A model generated the notes under the pieces. The model worked only from the letters and a program-made list of their open reading frames with translations. It made no database searches and was not told the DNA's origin. Of a stretch of 15,278 bases of DNA, positions 8,069 through 13,185 are shown one piece after another (within the stretch, counting starts at the first letter, position 1; every line of letters begins with the position of its first letter). Source of the DNA: Roseiarcus sp. (GTDB lineage: Bacteria > Pseudomonadota > Alphaproteobacteria > Rhizobiales > Beijerinckiaceae); assembly GCA_030153205.1 (NCBI GenBank), contig JASLHV010000089.1, positions 1 through 15,278 of the forward strand, written 5' to 3'. The position numbers and the translations under genes were made by a program.

Positions 8069-9318
8069 CAGTGCAAATTCGCTTGGGCGCCCTGGCCCTT
8101 TTCGTCGATGAGACGGCCGGTGGCGAATCGGTCCAGACGGTACGCCGCCGAGACCGGATGCGGTTCGCCGCGCGCGATGAGATGGGCGAAGCACCAACCG
8201 GACGCCGGAGTCGCCTTGAAGCCGCCGTAGCACCAGCCAGCGTTTAGATAGAGCCCTTCGAGCGGCGCGCGGTCGATGATGGGCGAGCCATCCATCGACA
8301 TGTCCATGATTCCGCCCCAGGAGCGTAGCAACCGCAATCTTCCGAGCGAAGGCATTAGCGCGACGCCGCCTTCGATAACGTCTTCGACCGTCGGCAGATT
8401 GCCGCGCTGCGCGTAGGAATTATAGCCATCGATATCGCCGCCGAAGACCAAGCCGCCCTTGTCGGATTGGCTGATGTAAAAGTGTCCGGCGCCAAAGGTG
8501 ACGACATTCGGTACAAGCGGCTTGATTGCCTCCGAGACGAAGGCCTGCAGCACATGGCTTTCGATCGGCAGCCTGAGACCAGCGAGCGCGGCGACGCGCG
8601 AGGAATTGCCGGCGGCCGCAACGCCGATCTTCTTGGCGCGGATCGGGCCGCGGCTTGTTTCGACGCCGACGACGCGGCCGCCCTCGCGCATGAAGCCGAT
8701 GACTTCGCAGTTTTGGACGATATCGACGCCGCGCTCGCTGGCGGCGCGCGCATAACCCCACACGACGGCGTCGTGACGCGCCGTGCCGCCGCGCCGTTGC
8801 AGCAAGCCGCCCCGGATCGGGAAGCGCGCCTGATCGAAGTCGAGGAAGGGCAGCATGCGACGCACCGCGCCGGCGTCGAGAAGCTCGGCATCGGCGCCGG
8901 CGATCAGCATGGCGTTGCCGCGACGGGCGTATGCGTCGCGCTGCGTGTCGGAATGATAGAGATTGAGGACGCCGCGCTGGCTCACCATGGCGTTGTAGTT
9001 GAGGTCCTGCTCCAGCCCTTCCCAGAGCTTCATCGACCATTCGTAGAAAGGCTCATTGCCGGGCAGAAGGTAGTTGGAGCGGATGATCGTGGTGTTACGG
9101 CCGGCGTTGCCAGAGCCGATCCAGCCTTTTTCCAACACGGCGACATTGGTTACGCCATGCTCTTTGGCGAGATAGTACGCCGTCGCCAGTCCATGCCCGC
9201 CGCCGCCGACAATGATCACGTCGTAATGCGCGCGAGGCTCGGCGTCTCGCCACGCGGGCGTCCAACGCCGATGGCCGGTAAGGGCGTTGGCGAGGAGGGT
9301 GAAGGCGGAGTAGCGCAT
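8068..9318 (-). CDS. soxB: Sarcosine oxidase beta subunit family FAD/FMN amine oxidase
   Basis: A complete 416-aa beta subunit, the catalytic flavoprotein of heterotetrameric sarcosine-type oxidases. It begins MRYSAFTLLANALTGHRRWTP, a typical family start, followed by the FAD-binding YDVIIVGGGGHGLATAYYL at 32-50 and GSGNAGRNTTIIRSNYLLP at about 68-86. His182 in GGTARHDAVVWGYA corresponds to the histidine that carries covalent FMN at the interface with the alpha subunit in characterised enzymes. MDMSMDGSPIIDRAPLEGLYLNAGWCYGGFKATPASGW, near the C-terminus, is the usual active-site end. The start is the ATG at 9318-9316; no strong ribosome binding site precedes it. It is the first gene of the operon and faces the GlxA-type regulator across 83 bases. 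Sequence alone does not distinguish sarcosine oxidase from N-methylglutamate dehydrogenase or a related amine oxidase. Confidence 0.95.
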   Translation of the reverse strand: MRYSAFTLLANALTGHRRWTPAWRDAEPRAHYDVIIVGGGGHGLATAYYLAKEHGVTNVAVLEKGWIGSGNAGRNTTIIRSNYLLPGNEPFYEWSMKLWEGLEQDLNYNAMVSQRGVLNLYHSDTQRDAYARRGNAMLIAGADAELLDAGAVRRMLPFLDFDQARFPIRGGLLQRRGGTARHDAVVWGYARAASERGVDIVQNCEVIGFMREGGRVVGVETSRGPIRAKKIGVAAAGNSSRVAALAGLRLPIESHVLQAFVSEAIKPLVPNVVTFGAGHFYISQSDKGGLVFGGDIDGYNSYAQRGNLPTVEDVIEGGVALMPSLGRLRLLRSWGGIMDMSMDGSPIIDRAPLEGLYLNAGWCYGGFKATPASGWCFAHLIARGEPHPVSAAYRLDRFATGRLIDEKGQGAQANLH

Positions 9319-9401
9319 GGCGCAGCCGGACCCGTTGCAGCGACGCGCTGCGCCCTCGATTGTTGCGACCTGCCCGCGGTTGTGATTTGTCTGTTGACGA
9401 C
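9319..9401. promoter_or_regulatory. Divergent control region between soxB and the GlxA-type regulator, with a 6-bp palindrome
   Basis: Only 83 bases separate the two divergent start codons, so both promoters and the activator site must fit here or inside the genes. The clearest element is a perfect inverted repeat, GCAGCG-ACG-CGCTGC, at 9337-9351, placed 18 bases upstream of the soxB start. GlxA/GbdR-type AraC regulators usually bind near such divergent starts, but their sites are often direct repeats, so this palindrome is only a candidate operator. I could not pick out convincing -35/-10 boxes. Confidence 0.4.
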
Positions 9402-10403
9402 ATGAACATGCCCCATAGCGACTTAACCGTCGAAACGAGAACCGTGCTCTTCTTCTTGGCGCCCGGCTTTCCCTTGATGGCCTATGCATCAGCCGTCGAG
9501 CCGTTGCGCGCCGCCAATGTCCTCAGCGGACGCCGACTTTATGCGTGGCGACATATAACGGCCGGCTCAGGGGAAGCGCGCGCTTCGAACGGCGTCGCGT
9601 TTCGGCCCGATTTCGATATGGCGCGCGAGGCGACTCCAAGCGCCGTATTGGTTTGTTCCGGCGGCAACCCCGCCACGTTTTCGCACGCGCCAACTTTGGC
9701 GCGCTTAAGACGTTTCGCACGTCGCGGCGCCAAGATCGGCGGCGTGTCGGCAGGTTCTTTCATTCTCGCTCAGGCGGGCCTTCTCGAAAGCTATCGTTGT
9801 ACGATTCACTGGGAGCACGCATCGGCTTTCGCAGAAGCTTTTCCGAGCTTGCGTCTTACCCACTCGCTTTTTGAGATTGATCGCGATCGGCTGACTTGCG
9901 CCGGCGGCATCGCCGCGCTCGACATGATGCACGCGATGATCAAAGACGACCATGGCCAAGCTCTCGCAGCGGCGGTGAGCGATTGGTTCATCCAGACTAG
10001 CGTCCGCTCGTCGGCCGACCGGCAGCGCCTCTCCATTCGCGAACGCTATGGCGTCAGCAATCCGAAAGTCGCACGCGTCTTGCAGCGGATGGAGCACGAA
10101 GCCGAACGTCCCGCCGATCGCGCGCAATTAGCTGATCTCGCAGGCGTGTCGTTGCGCCAACTCGAGCGGCTGTTCGCGACCCAGTTGCGCTGCTCGATCG
10201 ACGAACAGTACAAACGGATTCGCCTCGAAAGAGCGCGAAAACTGGTGACGCAGACGACTTTGCCGCTCGTCGAGATTGCGCTGATCTGTGGGTTTCGCAC
10301 GGCGAGTCATTTTTCGAGGAGCTATAAGACCGCCTATGGCGGCGCGCCGCGGATGGAGCGCATGCGACGAGCGCCGGCTCGGATCGCCTATTCAAAATTT
10401 TGA
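9402..10403 (+). CDS. GlxA/GbdR-type transcriptional regulator (DJ-1/PfpI domain plus AraC HTH)
   Basis: A 333-aa regulator with an N-terminal DJ-1/PfpI-like domain (about 12-185: VLFFLAPGFPLMAYASAVEPLRAAN, AVLVCSGGNP, GGVSAGSFILAQAGLLESYRCTIHWEH) and a C-terminal AraC double helix-turn-helix (about 238-315: LADLAGVSLRQLERLF and LVEIALICGFRTASHFSRSYKTAYG). In DJ-1 hydrolases the nucleophile elbow carries Cys; here it reads VSAGS, so it is a ligand sensor and not an enzyme. The group includes activators of glycine betaine, dimethylglycine, carnitine and hydroxyproline catabolism. It is divergent from the sox-type operon and is its likely activator. The start is taken at the ATG of 9402; a second ATG six bases on is equally possible, and neither has a clear ribosome binding site. 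Its last 16 bases overlap the end of the convergent 80-aa gene. Confidence 0.92.
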   Translation: MNMPHSDLTVETRTVLFFLAPGFPLMAYASAVEPLRAANVLSGRRLYAWRHITAGSGEARASNGVAFRPDFDMAREATPSAVLVCSGGNPATFSHAPTLARLRRFARRGAKIGGVSAGSFILAQAGLLESYRCTIHWEHASAFAEAFPSLRLTHSLFEIDRDRLTCAGGIAALDMMHAMIKDDHGQALAAAVSDWFIQTSVRSSADRQRLSIRERYGVSNPKVARVLQRMEHEAERPADRAQLADLAGVSLRQLERLFATQLRCSIDEQYKRIRLERARKLVTQTTLPLVEIALICGFRTASHFSRSYKTAYGGAPRMERMRRAPARIAYSKF

Positions 10404-10630
10404 ATTGTTATGTCGCCATCGTTCGCTGGCGCCTGACGCTCGCCAATATCATCGCCATAACCAATTATGACAGCAGCGATCGTTTCTGCTTCGAGCGCGG
10501 ACGCTCGGCTGTCAAACTCCACCGCAAGCGCTTGCAGAGCTGAGGTAATCGGATCATTACGGGTGAGAACCGAAGCCGCGAGGCGGCGACATTGCTCCGC
10601 TTTTTGTCGGAAATAAACCGCGCTCGGCAT
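10388..10630 (-). CDS. Conserved small protein of the Hyphomicrobiales YFRxxAExCRRLA family
   Basis: An 80-aa protein starting MPSAVYFRQKAEQCRRLAASV. This YFRxxAExCRRLA opening is the hallmark of a small, often multicopy family of unknown function in Bradyrhizobium and relatives. The middle (ITSALQALAVEFDSRASALE) is probably helical, in keeping with that family's two-helix pattern. No signal peptide or membrane segment is seen. The ATG at 10630-10628 directly follows a hairpin that is a mirrored, diverged copy of the one in front of the 86-aa gene on the other strand. The 3' end overlaps the regulator's stop codon, so transcripts of the two genes are convergent and share a 16-base palindrome. 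Confidence 0.75.
   Translation of the reverse strand: MPSAVYFRQKAEQCRRLAASVLTRNDPITSALQALAVEFDSRASALEAETIAAVIIGYGDDIGERQAPANDGDITIQNFE
10390..10405. repeat. Perfect 16-bp palindrome at a convergent gene end
   Basis: ATTCAAAATTTTGAAT reads the same on both strands. It contains the stop codon of the GlxA-type regulator and lies within the last codons of the convergent 80-aa gene. The AT-rich composition stands out from the GC-rich surroundings. It might help to end transcription on both strands or bind a protein. The lack of a GC stem argues against a normal intrinsic terminator. Confidence 0.6.
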
Positions 10631-10704
10631 AACCGGTGCTCTGTATCAGGCGGGAGCACGGTTCTGTCTCTCAGCCATCGGCGCGCCGTCGAAGAAAGCC
10701 GATG
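10631..10704 (-). promoter_or_regulatory. Structured 5' leader of the 80-aa gene (two hairpins)
   Basis: On the minus strand the leader first forms a 7-bp stem, CATCGGC (10704-10698) with GCCGATG (10682-10676). The linker GCTGAGAGACAGA follows, then a second stem AACCGTGCTC (10663-10654) with GAGCACCGGTT (10641-10631), which carries one bulged base and abuts the ATG. The loop holds the conserved CCGCCTGA. The hairpin covers the ribosome-binding position, so it could control translation. Confidence 0.6.
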
Positions 10705-10830
10705 ATAAGCGATATATGCGCTTAATCACATCGCTTAGCCAGTTCAATCGACGAATGACGCACTTTCCAGGGGGTACGGCGCTCGATTTTAACTAGCCAA
10801 TCGAGATCAAACGGCGCATCGTGGATTGAT

Positions 10831-10905
10831 CATCGGCGCCCTTTGGCATGCCGATGGCTGAGAGAGATTTCGCGCTCCCGCCTGACAGGCAAAAGGAGCG
10901 CGCCG
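10831..10905 (+). promoter_or_regulatory. Structured 5' leader of the 86-aa gene (two hairpins hiding the ribosome binding site)
   Basis: The first stem pairs CATCGGC (10831-10837) with GCCGATG (10850-10856), with an inner GCC-CTTT-GGC. After GCTGAGAGA comes a perfect 8-bp stem, CGCGCTCC (10871-10878) with GGAGCGCG (10895-10902), whose loop contains an inner GCCT-GAC-AGGC. The AAGGAG ribosome binding site at 10893-10898 lies partly in the stem's 3' side, three bases before the ATG end of the structure. Compared with the mirrored leader, a stem pair is C-G here and U-A there, a compensatory change. Confidence 0.62.
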
Positions 10906-11166
10906 ATGCCATCCCGTTTCACTTCAGGCATGTATGACCCGGAACTGGTCAAAAAGATGAGTAACACCGCGACGCGGGTATGGGGCAGTTTTGAGCCGCG
11001 ACCTCAAAACGAATCCGTCGCCTCATCGCTTATTGCAAGCGCAATAAGCGAAGCTATCGATGACGGTTCGAGTTCGCCAGACGAATGGAGAAGAAGAGCG
11101 ACCCTCGCGTGGCAAAGAGTGAATAAGATCAATCCGGATTGTTTGGCTTCGGAGCCAAACAAATGA
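10906..11166 (+). CDS. Hypothetical 86-aa protein co-transcribed with an XRE regulator
   Basis: I do not recognise this protein. It starts MPSRFTSGMYDPELVKKM, is hydrophilic, has no signal peptide or membrane segment, and has a probably helical C-terminal half (VASSLIASAISEAID; PDEWRRRATLAWQRVNKI). The ATG at 10906 has an AAGGAG ribosome binding site seven bases upstream that lies partly in a hairpin. Its stop overlaps the ATG of the XRE-type gene (ATGA at 11163-11166), so the two are translated as a pair. A 26-base perfect hairpin lies within its coding sequence at 11026-11051. A small protein plus a small DNA-binding protein in this order could be a toxin-antitoxin-like or regulatory pair, but nothing in this protein resembles a known toxin family. 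Confidence 0.68.
   Translation: MPSRFTSGMYDPELVKKMSNTATRVWGSFEPRPQNESVASSLIASAISEAIDDGSSSPDEWRRRATLAWQRVNKINPDCLASEPNK
11026..11051 (+). repeat. 11-bp perfect stem with 4-base loop inside the 86-aa coding sequence
   Basis: TCGCTTATTGC (11026-11036) pairs exactly with GCAATAAGCGA (11041-11051) around the loop AAGC. The TCGCTTA/TAAGCGA core also occurs in the upstream intergenic region as TAAGCGAT at 10706-10713 and ATCGCTTA at 10730-10737. It could be a DNA operator for the XRE-type protein encoded just downstream, or an RNA hairpin affecting expression of that gene. Confidence 0.55.
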
Positions 11167-11423
11167 GCACGATCGATCAAGTCAAAGCCGCCCGCAAATT
11201 GCTCGGATGGTCGCAAGCGAGGTTGGCGTCGGAAGCAGGCGTTGACCAAACGACAGTGATGACTTTCGAGACGGGCAAGAAGCGTCCGTCTGCGCTCACC
11301 ATTTCCTTGATCAAGCGGGCGGTCGAAGGCGCCGGCGTTGAGTTCACAAACGGCGAGCAGCCGGGGGCGCGACTCGCCTCTCACCTCGAACATCGAGAGC
11401 GTTCGGCCAAGGACTATATTTGA
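11163..11423 (+). CDS. XRE-family helix-turn-helix transcriptional regulator
   Basis: An 86-aa single-domain DNA-binding protein of the Cro/CI (XRE) type. The helix-turn-helix runs about residues 7-60: VKAARKLLGWSQARLASEAGVDQTTVMTFETGKKRPSALTISLIKRAVEGAGVEF. The WSQARLASEAGVDQTTV core is the classic two-helix motif, and the following GVEFTNGEQPGARL tail is common in short alphaproteobacterial members. No sensing domain is present, so it is probably a local repressor or an antitoxin-like partner. It overlaps the 86-aa gene by four bases (ATGA) and is followed 53 bases later by a frameshifted small gene. Repeated TAAGCG/CGCTTA sites upstream and inside the preceding gene are candidate operators. 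Confidence 0.88.
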   Translation: MSTIDQVKAARKLLGWSQARLASEAGVDQTTVMTFETGKKRPSALTISLIKRAVEGAGVEFTNGEQPGARLASHLEHRERSAKDYI

Positions 11424-11476
11424 GGCCAGGCGGAACAGACGACGCGTCGCTCGAAGGGCCGGGGAGGAGGAGGCGG

Positions 11477-11700
11477 ATGAGCGAAGATGATAATATCGTC
11501 AGCCTTGGCCGCAGGCTGTGGGAAAGAGCGTCCGCAAGAGGCGTCGACTATAGACGGACGCCAGGCGCGAAGCGTTCGGCATTCTCGCTTCCGCTGTGGA
11601 GCAATTGAAAAAAAGCGACCTCACCAACGATGACATTGCCGAGCTTTTCAGATTTTCCGCTGATGAGATCGGTCCGGCGAAGTCGAGCGGGCCTGGGTGA
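11477..11700 (+). pseudogene. Small gene interrupted by a one-base frameshift
   Basis: A strong GGAGGAGG ribosome binding site precedes the ATG at 11477, which opens MSEDDNIVSLGRRLWERASARGVDYR. The frame then turns unlike normal protein (RTPGAKRSAFSLPLWSN) and stops at 11606-11608. One base out of phase, just after 11551, the sequence continues as TDARREAFGILASAVEQLKK and then SDLTNDDIAELFRFSADEIG, ending at the TGA of 11698-11700. Joined, the two halves give a protein of about 74 aa with an acidic start and a helical, well-behaved C-terminus. The change corresponds to a single missing base near 11545-11556. It may be gene decay, a sequencing error or, least likely, recoding. I do not recognise the family. 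It follows the XRE gene by 53 bases. Confidence 0.6.
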
Positions 11701-11821
11701 CCGCTTGAATTGCTGGCCGTAGCTTCTATCTGAAACGACGCGCACCAGACGGCGATTACTGCCGGGGGTGGAGTACGTCGCACCTCGCGCGTCCCTTTCA
11801 TTTCCTTATCGACGATCTTGG

Positions 11822-12085
11822 CTAGGCTCGCCCATCCGCCTCCAGAGCCGTTGCGAGTTCCTCGGGATCAACAAGAAAGACCTCGTGTCGATGACCCGCT
11901 GATTTGGAGAGGGCGGGCGTGTGCAGCATTGTCGCGGTTCGCCGCATTGCGTGAAAGGAGAGATCAGGGATCTCTTCTTCGTCCGTCACGAGTTTATAGA
12001 CGCCTGGCGGCTCGACGCCATCAAGCGACGTTAAGCGAAATGGATGCGTAAACGTCACCGTTATGTCAGTGGTTCGCGTAGCCAT
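11822..12085 (-). CDS. Conserved hypothetical 87-aa protein (Hyphomicrobiales)
   Basis: The protein starts MATRTTDITVTFTHPFRLTSLDGVEPPGVY and continues KLVTDEEEIPDLSFHAMRRT. The pattern of FRL..LDGV.PPG.Y...TDEE.I..LSF.A.RR is shared by a small family of unknown function seen widely in Bradyrhizobium-like genomes, usually near the same length. It is probably a small beta-rich cytoplasmic protein. The ATG at 12085-12083 has AGGAGAAGAGG upstream; an in-frame ATG 39 codons earlier overlaps the neighbour and has no family match. It is the last of three closely spaced minus-strand genes and ends facing the frameshifted gene across about 120 bases in which I see nothing recognisable. Confidence 0.8.
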   Translation of the reverse strand: MATRTTDITVTFTHPFRLTSLDGVEPPGVYKLVTDEEEIPDLSFHAMRRTATMLHTPALSKSAGHRHEVFLVDPEELATALEADGRA

Positions 12086-12132
12086 GGCCGCGCCTCTTCT
12101 CCTATGCCGGTTCGAGGGATAATCGGGCGCCC

Positions 12133-12369
12133 CTAGGGCGTCGTCGAGATATCGCCAGGCTTCGAGTGAGGCGATACGGTCGATTTGTAGACGCCGTCGC
12201 AATAGATTCTGCAGCCGTCCATTTCCACGGTGGATTTTTCGCCTGCAAGTTCAGAAATACCATATGCCCGCGCAGCCTGAAGATCAGCAAAGTCTTCGGT
12301 GTGACGCCTTACAGTCTTACCTGCCGGCACATCGCGCGTACGACGGAAAAAGTCGAATTGATAAGCCAT
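12133..12369 (-). CDS. Hypothetical 78-aa protein
   Basis: The protein starts MAYQFDFFRRTRDVPAGKTV and has an acidic middle with DFADLQAARAYGISELAG. That segment loosely recalls the DxxGxELPDLEAARAEA core of the short DUF6894-type proteins common in Hyphomicrobiales, but the match is too weak to name it. The remainder (STVEMDGCRIYCDGVYKSTV) is probably beta-strand and has two cysteines three residues apart. The start at 12369-12367 is supported by AAGGAG five bases upstream. It lies 43 bases after the 69-aa gene and 47 bases before the 87-aa gene on the same strand, suggesting one short transcript. Confidence 0.72.
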   Translation of the reverse strand: MAYQFDFFRRTRDVPAGKTVRRHTEDFADLQAARAYGISELAGEKSTVEMDGCRIYCDGVYKSTVSPHSKPGDISTTP

Positions 12370-12412
12370 TGGTTCTCCTTCTTTCCGCCGAGACAAGCGC
12401 GTGTTTCGATGG

Positions 12413-12622
12413 CTAGTCCTCGACGACTCGACGTCGCTTTCTGGCGGATGCGGGAGCTGATTTCTCCAGGCGCTTGGCGAGTTCCGCGTCGATCAGCGGC
12501 AGGATGGACTCCGCCTCCCGGTTACGAGGGCCATCTCCTCCGTTTGCCATCCGGGATGCATTGGCGCGTAAGGTGGCGAGAGATTCGTTATCAAAAGTTG
12601 GAATTTTATCGACGATGTTCAT
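12413..12622 (-). CDS. Conserved small helical protein, 69 aa
   Basis: The sequence opens MNIVDKIPTFDNESLATLRAN and continues ASRMANGGDGPRNREAESILPLIDAELAKRLEK. The layout of a short lead, a leucine-rich helix, a glycine turn and EAESILPLIDAELAKR is that of a small uncharacterised family common in Bradyrhizobium and relatives. The C-terminus is basic (ARKRRRVVED). There is no signal peptide or membrane segment. The ATG at 12622-12620 has AAGAGGA upstream. The 136 bases before it (12623-12758) contain only a weak 5-bp hairpin (GCCTT with AAGGC, minus strand) just past the stop of the next upstream gene; no promoter could be recognised by eye. Confidence 0.75.
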   Translation of the reverse strand: MNIVDKIPTFDNESLATLRANASRMANGGDGPRNREAESILPLIDAELAKRLEKSAPASARKRRRVVED

Positions 12623-12758
12623 CGCTCGCCTATCCTCTTGTCCGGTCAGCTCGCTTTCAGCAGCCGCGCGAATTGCGACTCCGCGCCGCTTTGCTTGACG
12701 ATCGCTCAGATCGAAATACGGTTACCATTGACTGCCTTGCGGCGTAAGGCCATCTGGC

Positions 12759-13124
12759 TCACTTCAAGCTACTCAGGAGAGTAGCGCAAGCCTGAGGCAC
12801 ACCCTCCGCGATCGCCTTGCCTCCTGGCATCATCGCCCAGCCGCCTTTTTCGACAAACGCCGCTTGCTCCCATGTGCTGGCCTTCTTCAGCGCTGTCAGA
12901 TTGGCGGCGGCGTCCGCGCTACGCTGAAACTGTTCAACACAGATTGGAGCGATCGCTACAGCTACAGCGTTGTGGGCGGCGCCATCCGCCATGTCCCTCG
13001 CTGAACTTCCGAGCATCCAACCGCCCCAACCGAAGCCCACAATGAGCGTCGCGACCACTCCGACCGCGGCGCCCTGCAAGAGTCGTGTCAGCGGCTCTCC
13101 TCGATACCACACGGATGGTTGCAT
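12759..13124 (-). CDS. Conserved single-pass membrane protein, 121 aa, downstream of groEL
   Basis: The protein starts MQPSVWYRGEPLTRLLQGAAVGVV. It has one membrane segment at about residues 15-40 (LLQGAAVGVVATLIVGFGWGGWMLGS) and a periplasmic-side or cytoplasmic helical tail with APICVEQFQRSADAAANLTALKKASTWEQAAFVEKGGWAMMPGG. The WYRGE..RLLQGA...ATLIVGF.WGGW and ANL..LKKAS.W....FVEKGGWA patterns mark a small uncharacterised family that I recall as widespread in Hyphomicrobiales; the two cysteines are also typical. The ATG at 13124-13122 has GGGAGGAAG upstream, a near-perfect ribosome binding site that is part of a three-copy inverted repeat. It starts 61 bases after the groEL stop on the same strand, so read-through from the heat-shock operon could transcribe it. 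Confidence 0.8.
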   Translation of the reverse strand: MQPSVWYRGEPLTRLLQGAAVGVVATLIVGFGWGGWMLGSSARDMADGAAHNAVAVAIAPICVEQFQRSADAAANLTALKKASTWEQAAFVEKGGWAMMPGGKAIAEGVPQACATLLSSLK

Positions 13125-13128
13125 GAGA

Positions 13129-13162
13129 CTTCCTCCCAATTCGGGGAGGAAGGATTCCTCCC
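13129..13162 (-). promoter_or_regulatory. Three-part repeat able to form alternative hairpins over a ribosome binding site
   Basis: On the minus strand the order is GGGAGGAA (13162-13155), CTTCCTCCC (13152-13144), GGGAGGAAG (13137-13129). The middle block can pair with the first (8 bp, 3-base loop) or with the third (9 bp, 6-base loop). The third block is the ribosome binding site of the 121-aa membrane protein gene. The first pairing could also serve as a transcription stop after groEL, but no run of T follows it. Confidence 0.5.
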
Positions 13163-13185
13163 TCTCGGTAGTGTTTCGACTGTGA

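Larger units (their letters stand above)
10628..10908. repeat. Long imperfect inverted repeat spanning a divergent intergenic region
   Basis: Two homologous arms of about 120 bases (roughly 10628-10751 read on minus, and 10783-10908 read on plus) face outward and each ends in the start codon of a different small gene. Read from the centre outward both run TCGATT..AACT(G/A)GC(T/C)AA .. GCGCAT .. ATCATCGGC .. then the identical 16-mer GCCGATGGCTGAGAGA (10667-10682 minus; 10850-10865 plus), then GCTCCCGCCTGA (10646-10657 minus; 10874-10885 plus), then ATGCC. About 31 unrelated bases lie at the centre. A duplicated promoter-plus-leader, inverted, explains it best; a miniature inverted-repeat element is the alternative. 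Confidence 0.75.

Noticed and set aside
10849..10905. A TPP riboswitch suggested by CTGAGAGA before the 86-aa gene
   Set aside because: The other conserved parts of the THI element, such as the CCUGAUCUGG-type segment with its flanking stems, are missing, and the following gene has no thiamine link.
11440..11449. CGACGCGTCG palindrome between the XRE gene and the frameshifted gene
   Set aside because: A 10-base GC palindrome is expected by chance in such composition and shows no link to other sites in the window.
12166..12747. A 193-codon open frame on the plus strand across three small minus-strand genes
   Set aside because: The minus-strand genes have clear ribosome binding sites and family patterns; the plus frame has neither.
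13144..13162. A standard intrinsic terminator after groEL
   Set aside because: The 8-bp stem is good but no T-run follows on the minus strand, and the repeat involves the next gene's ribosome binding site.
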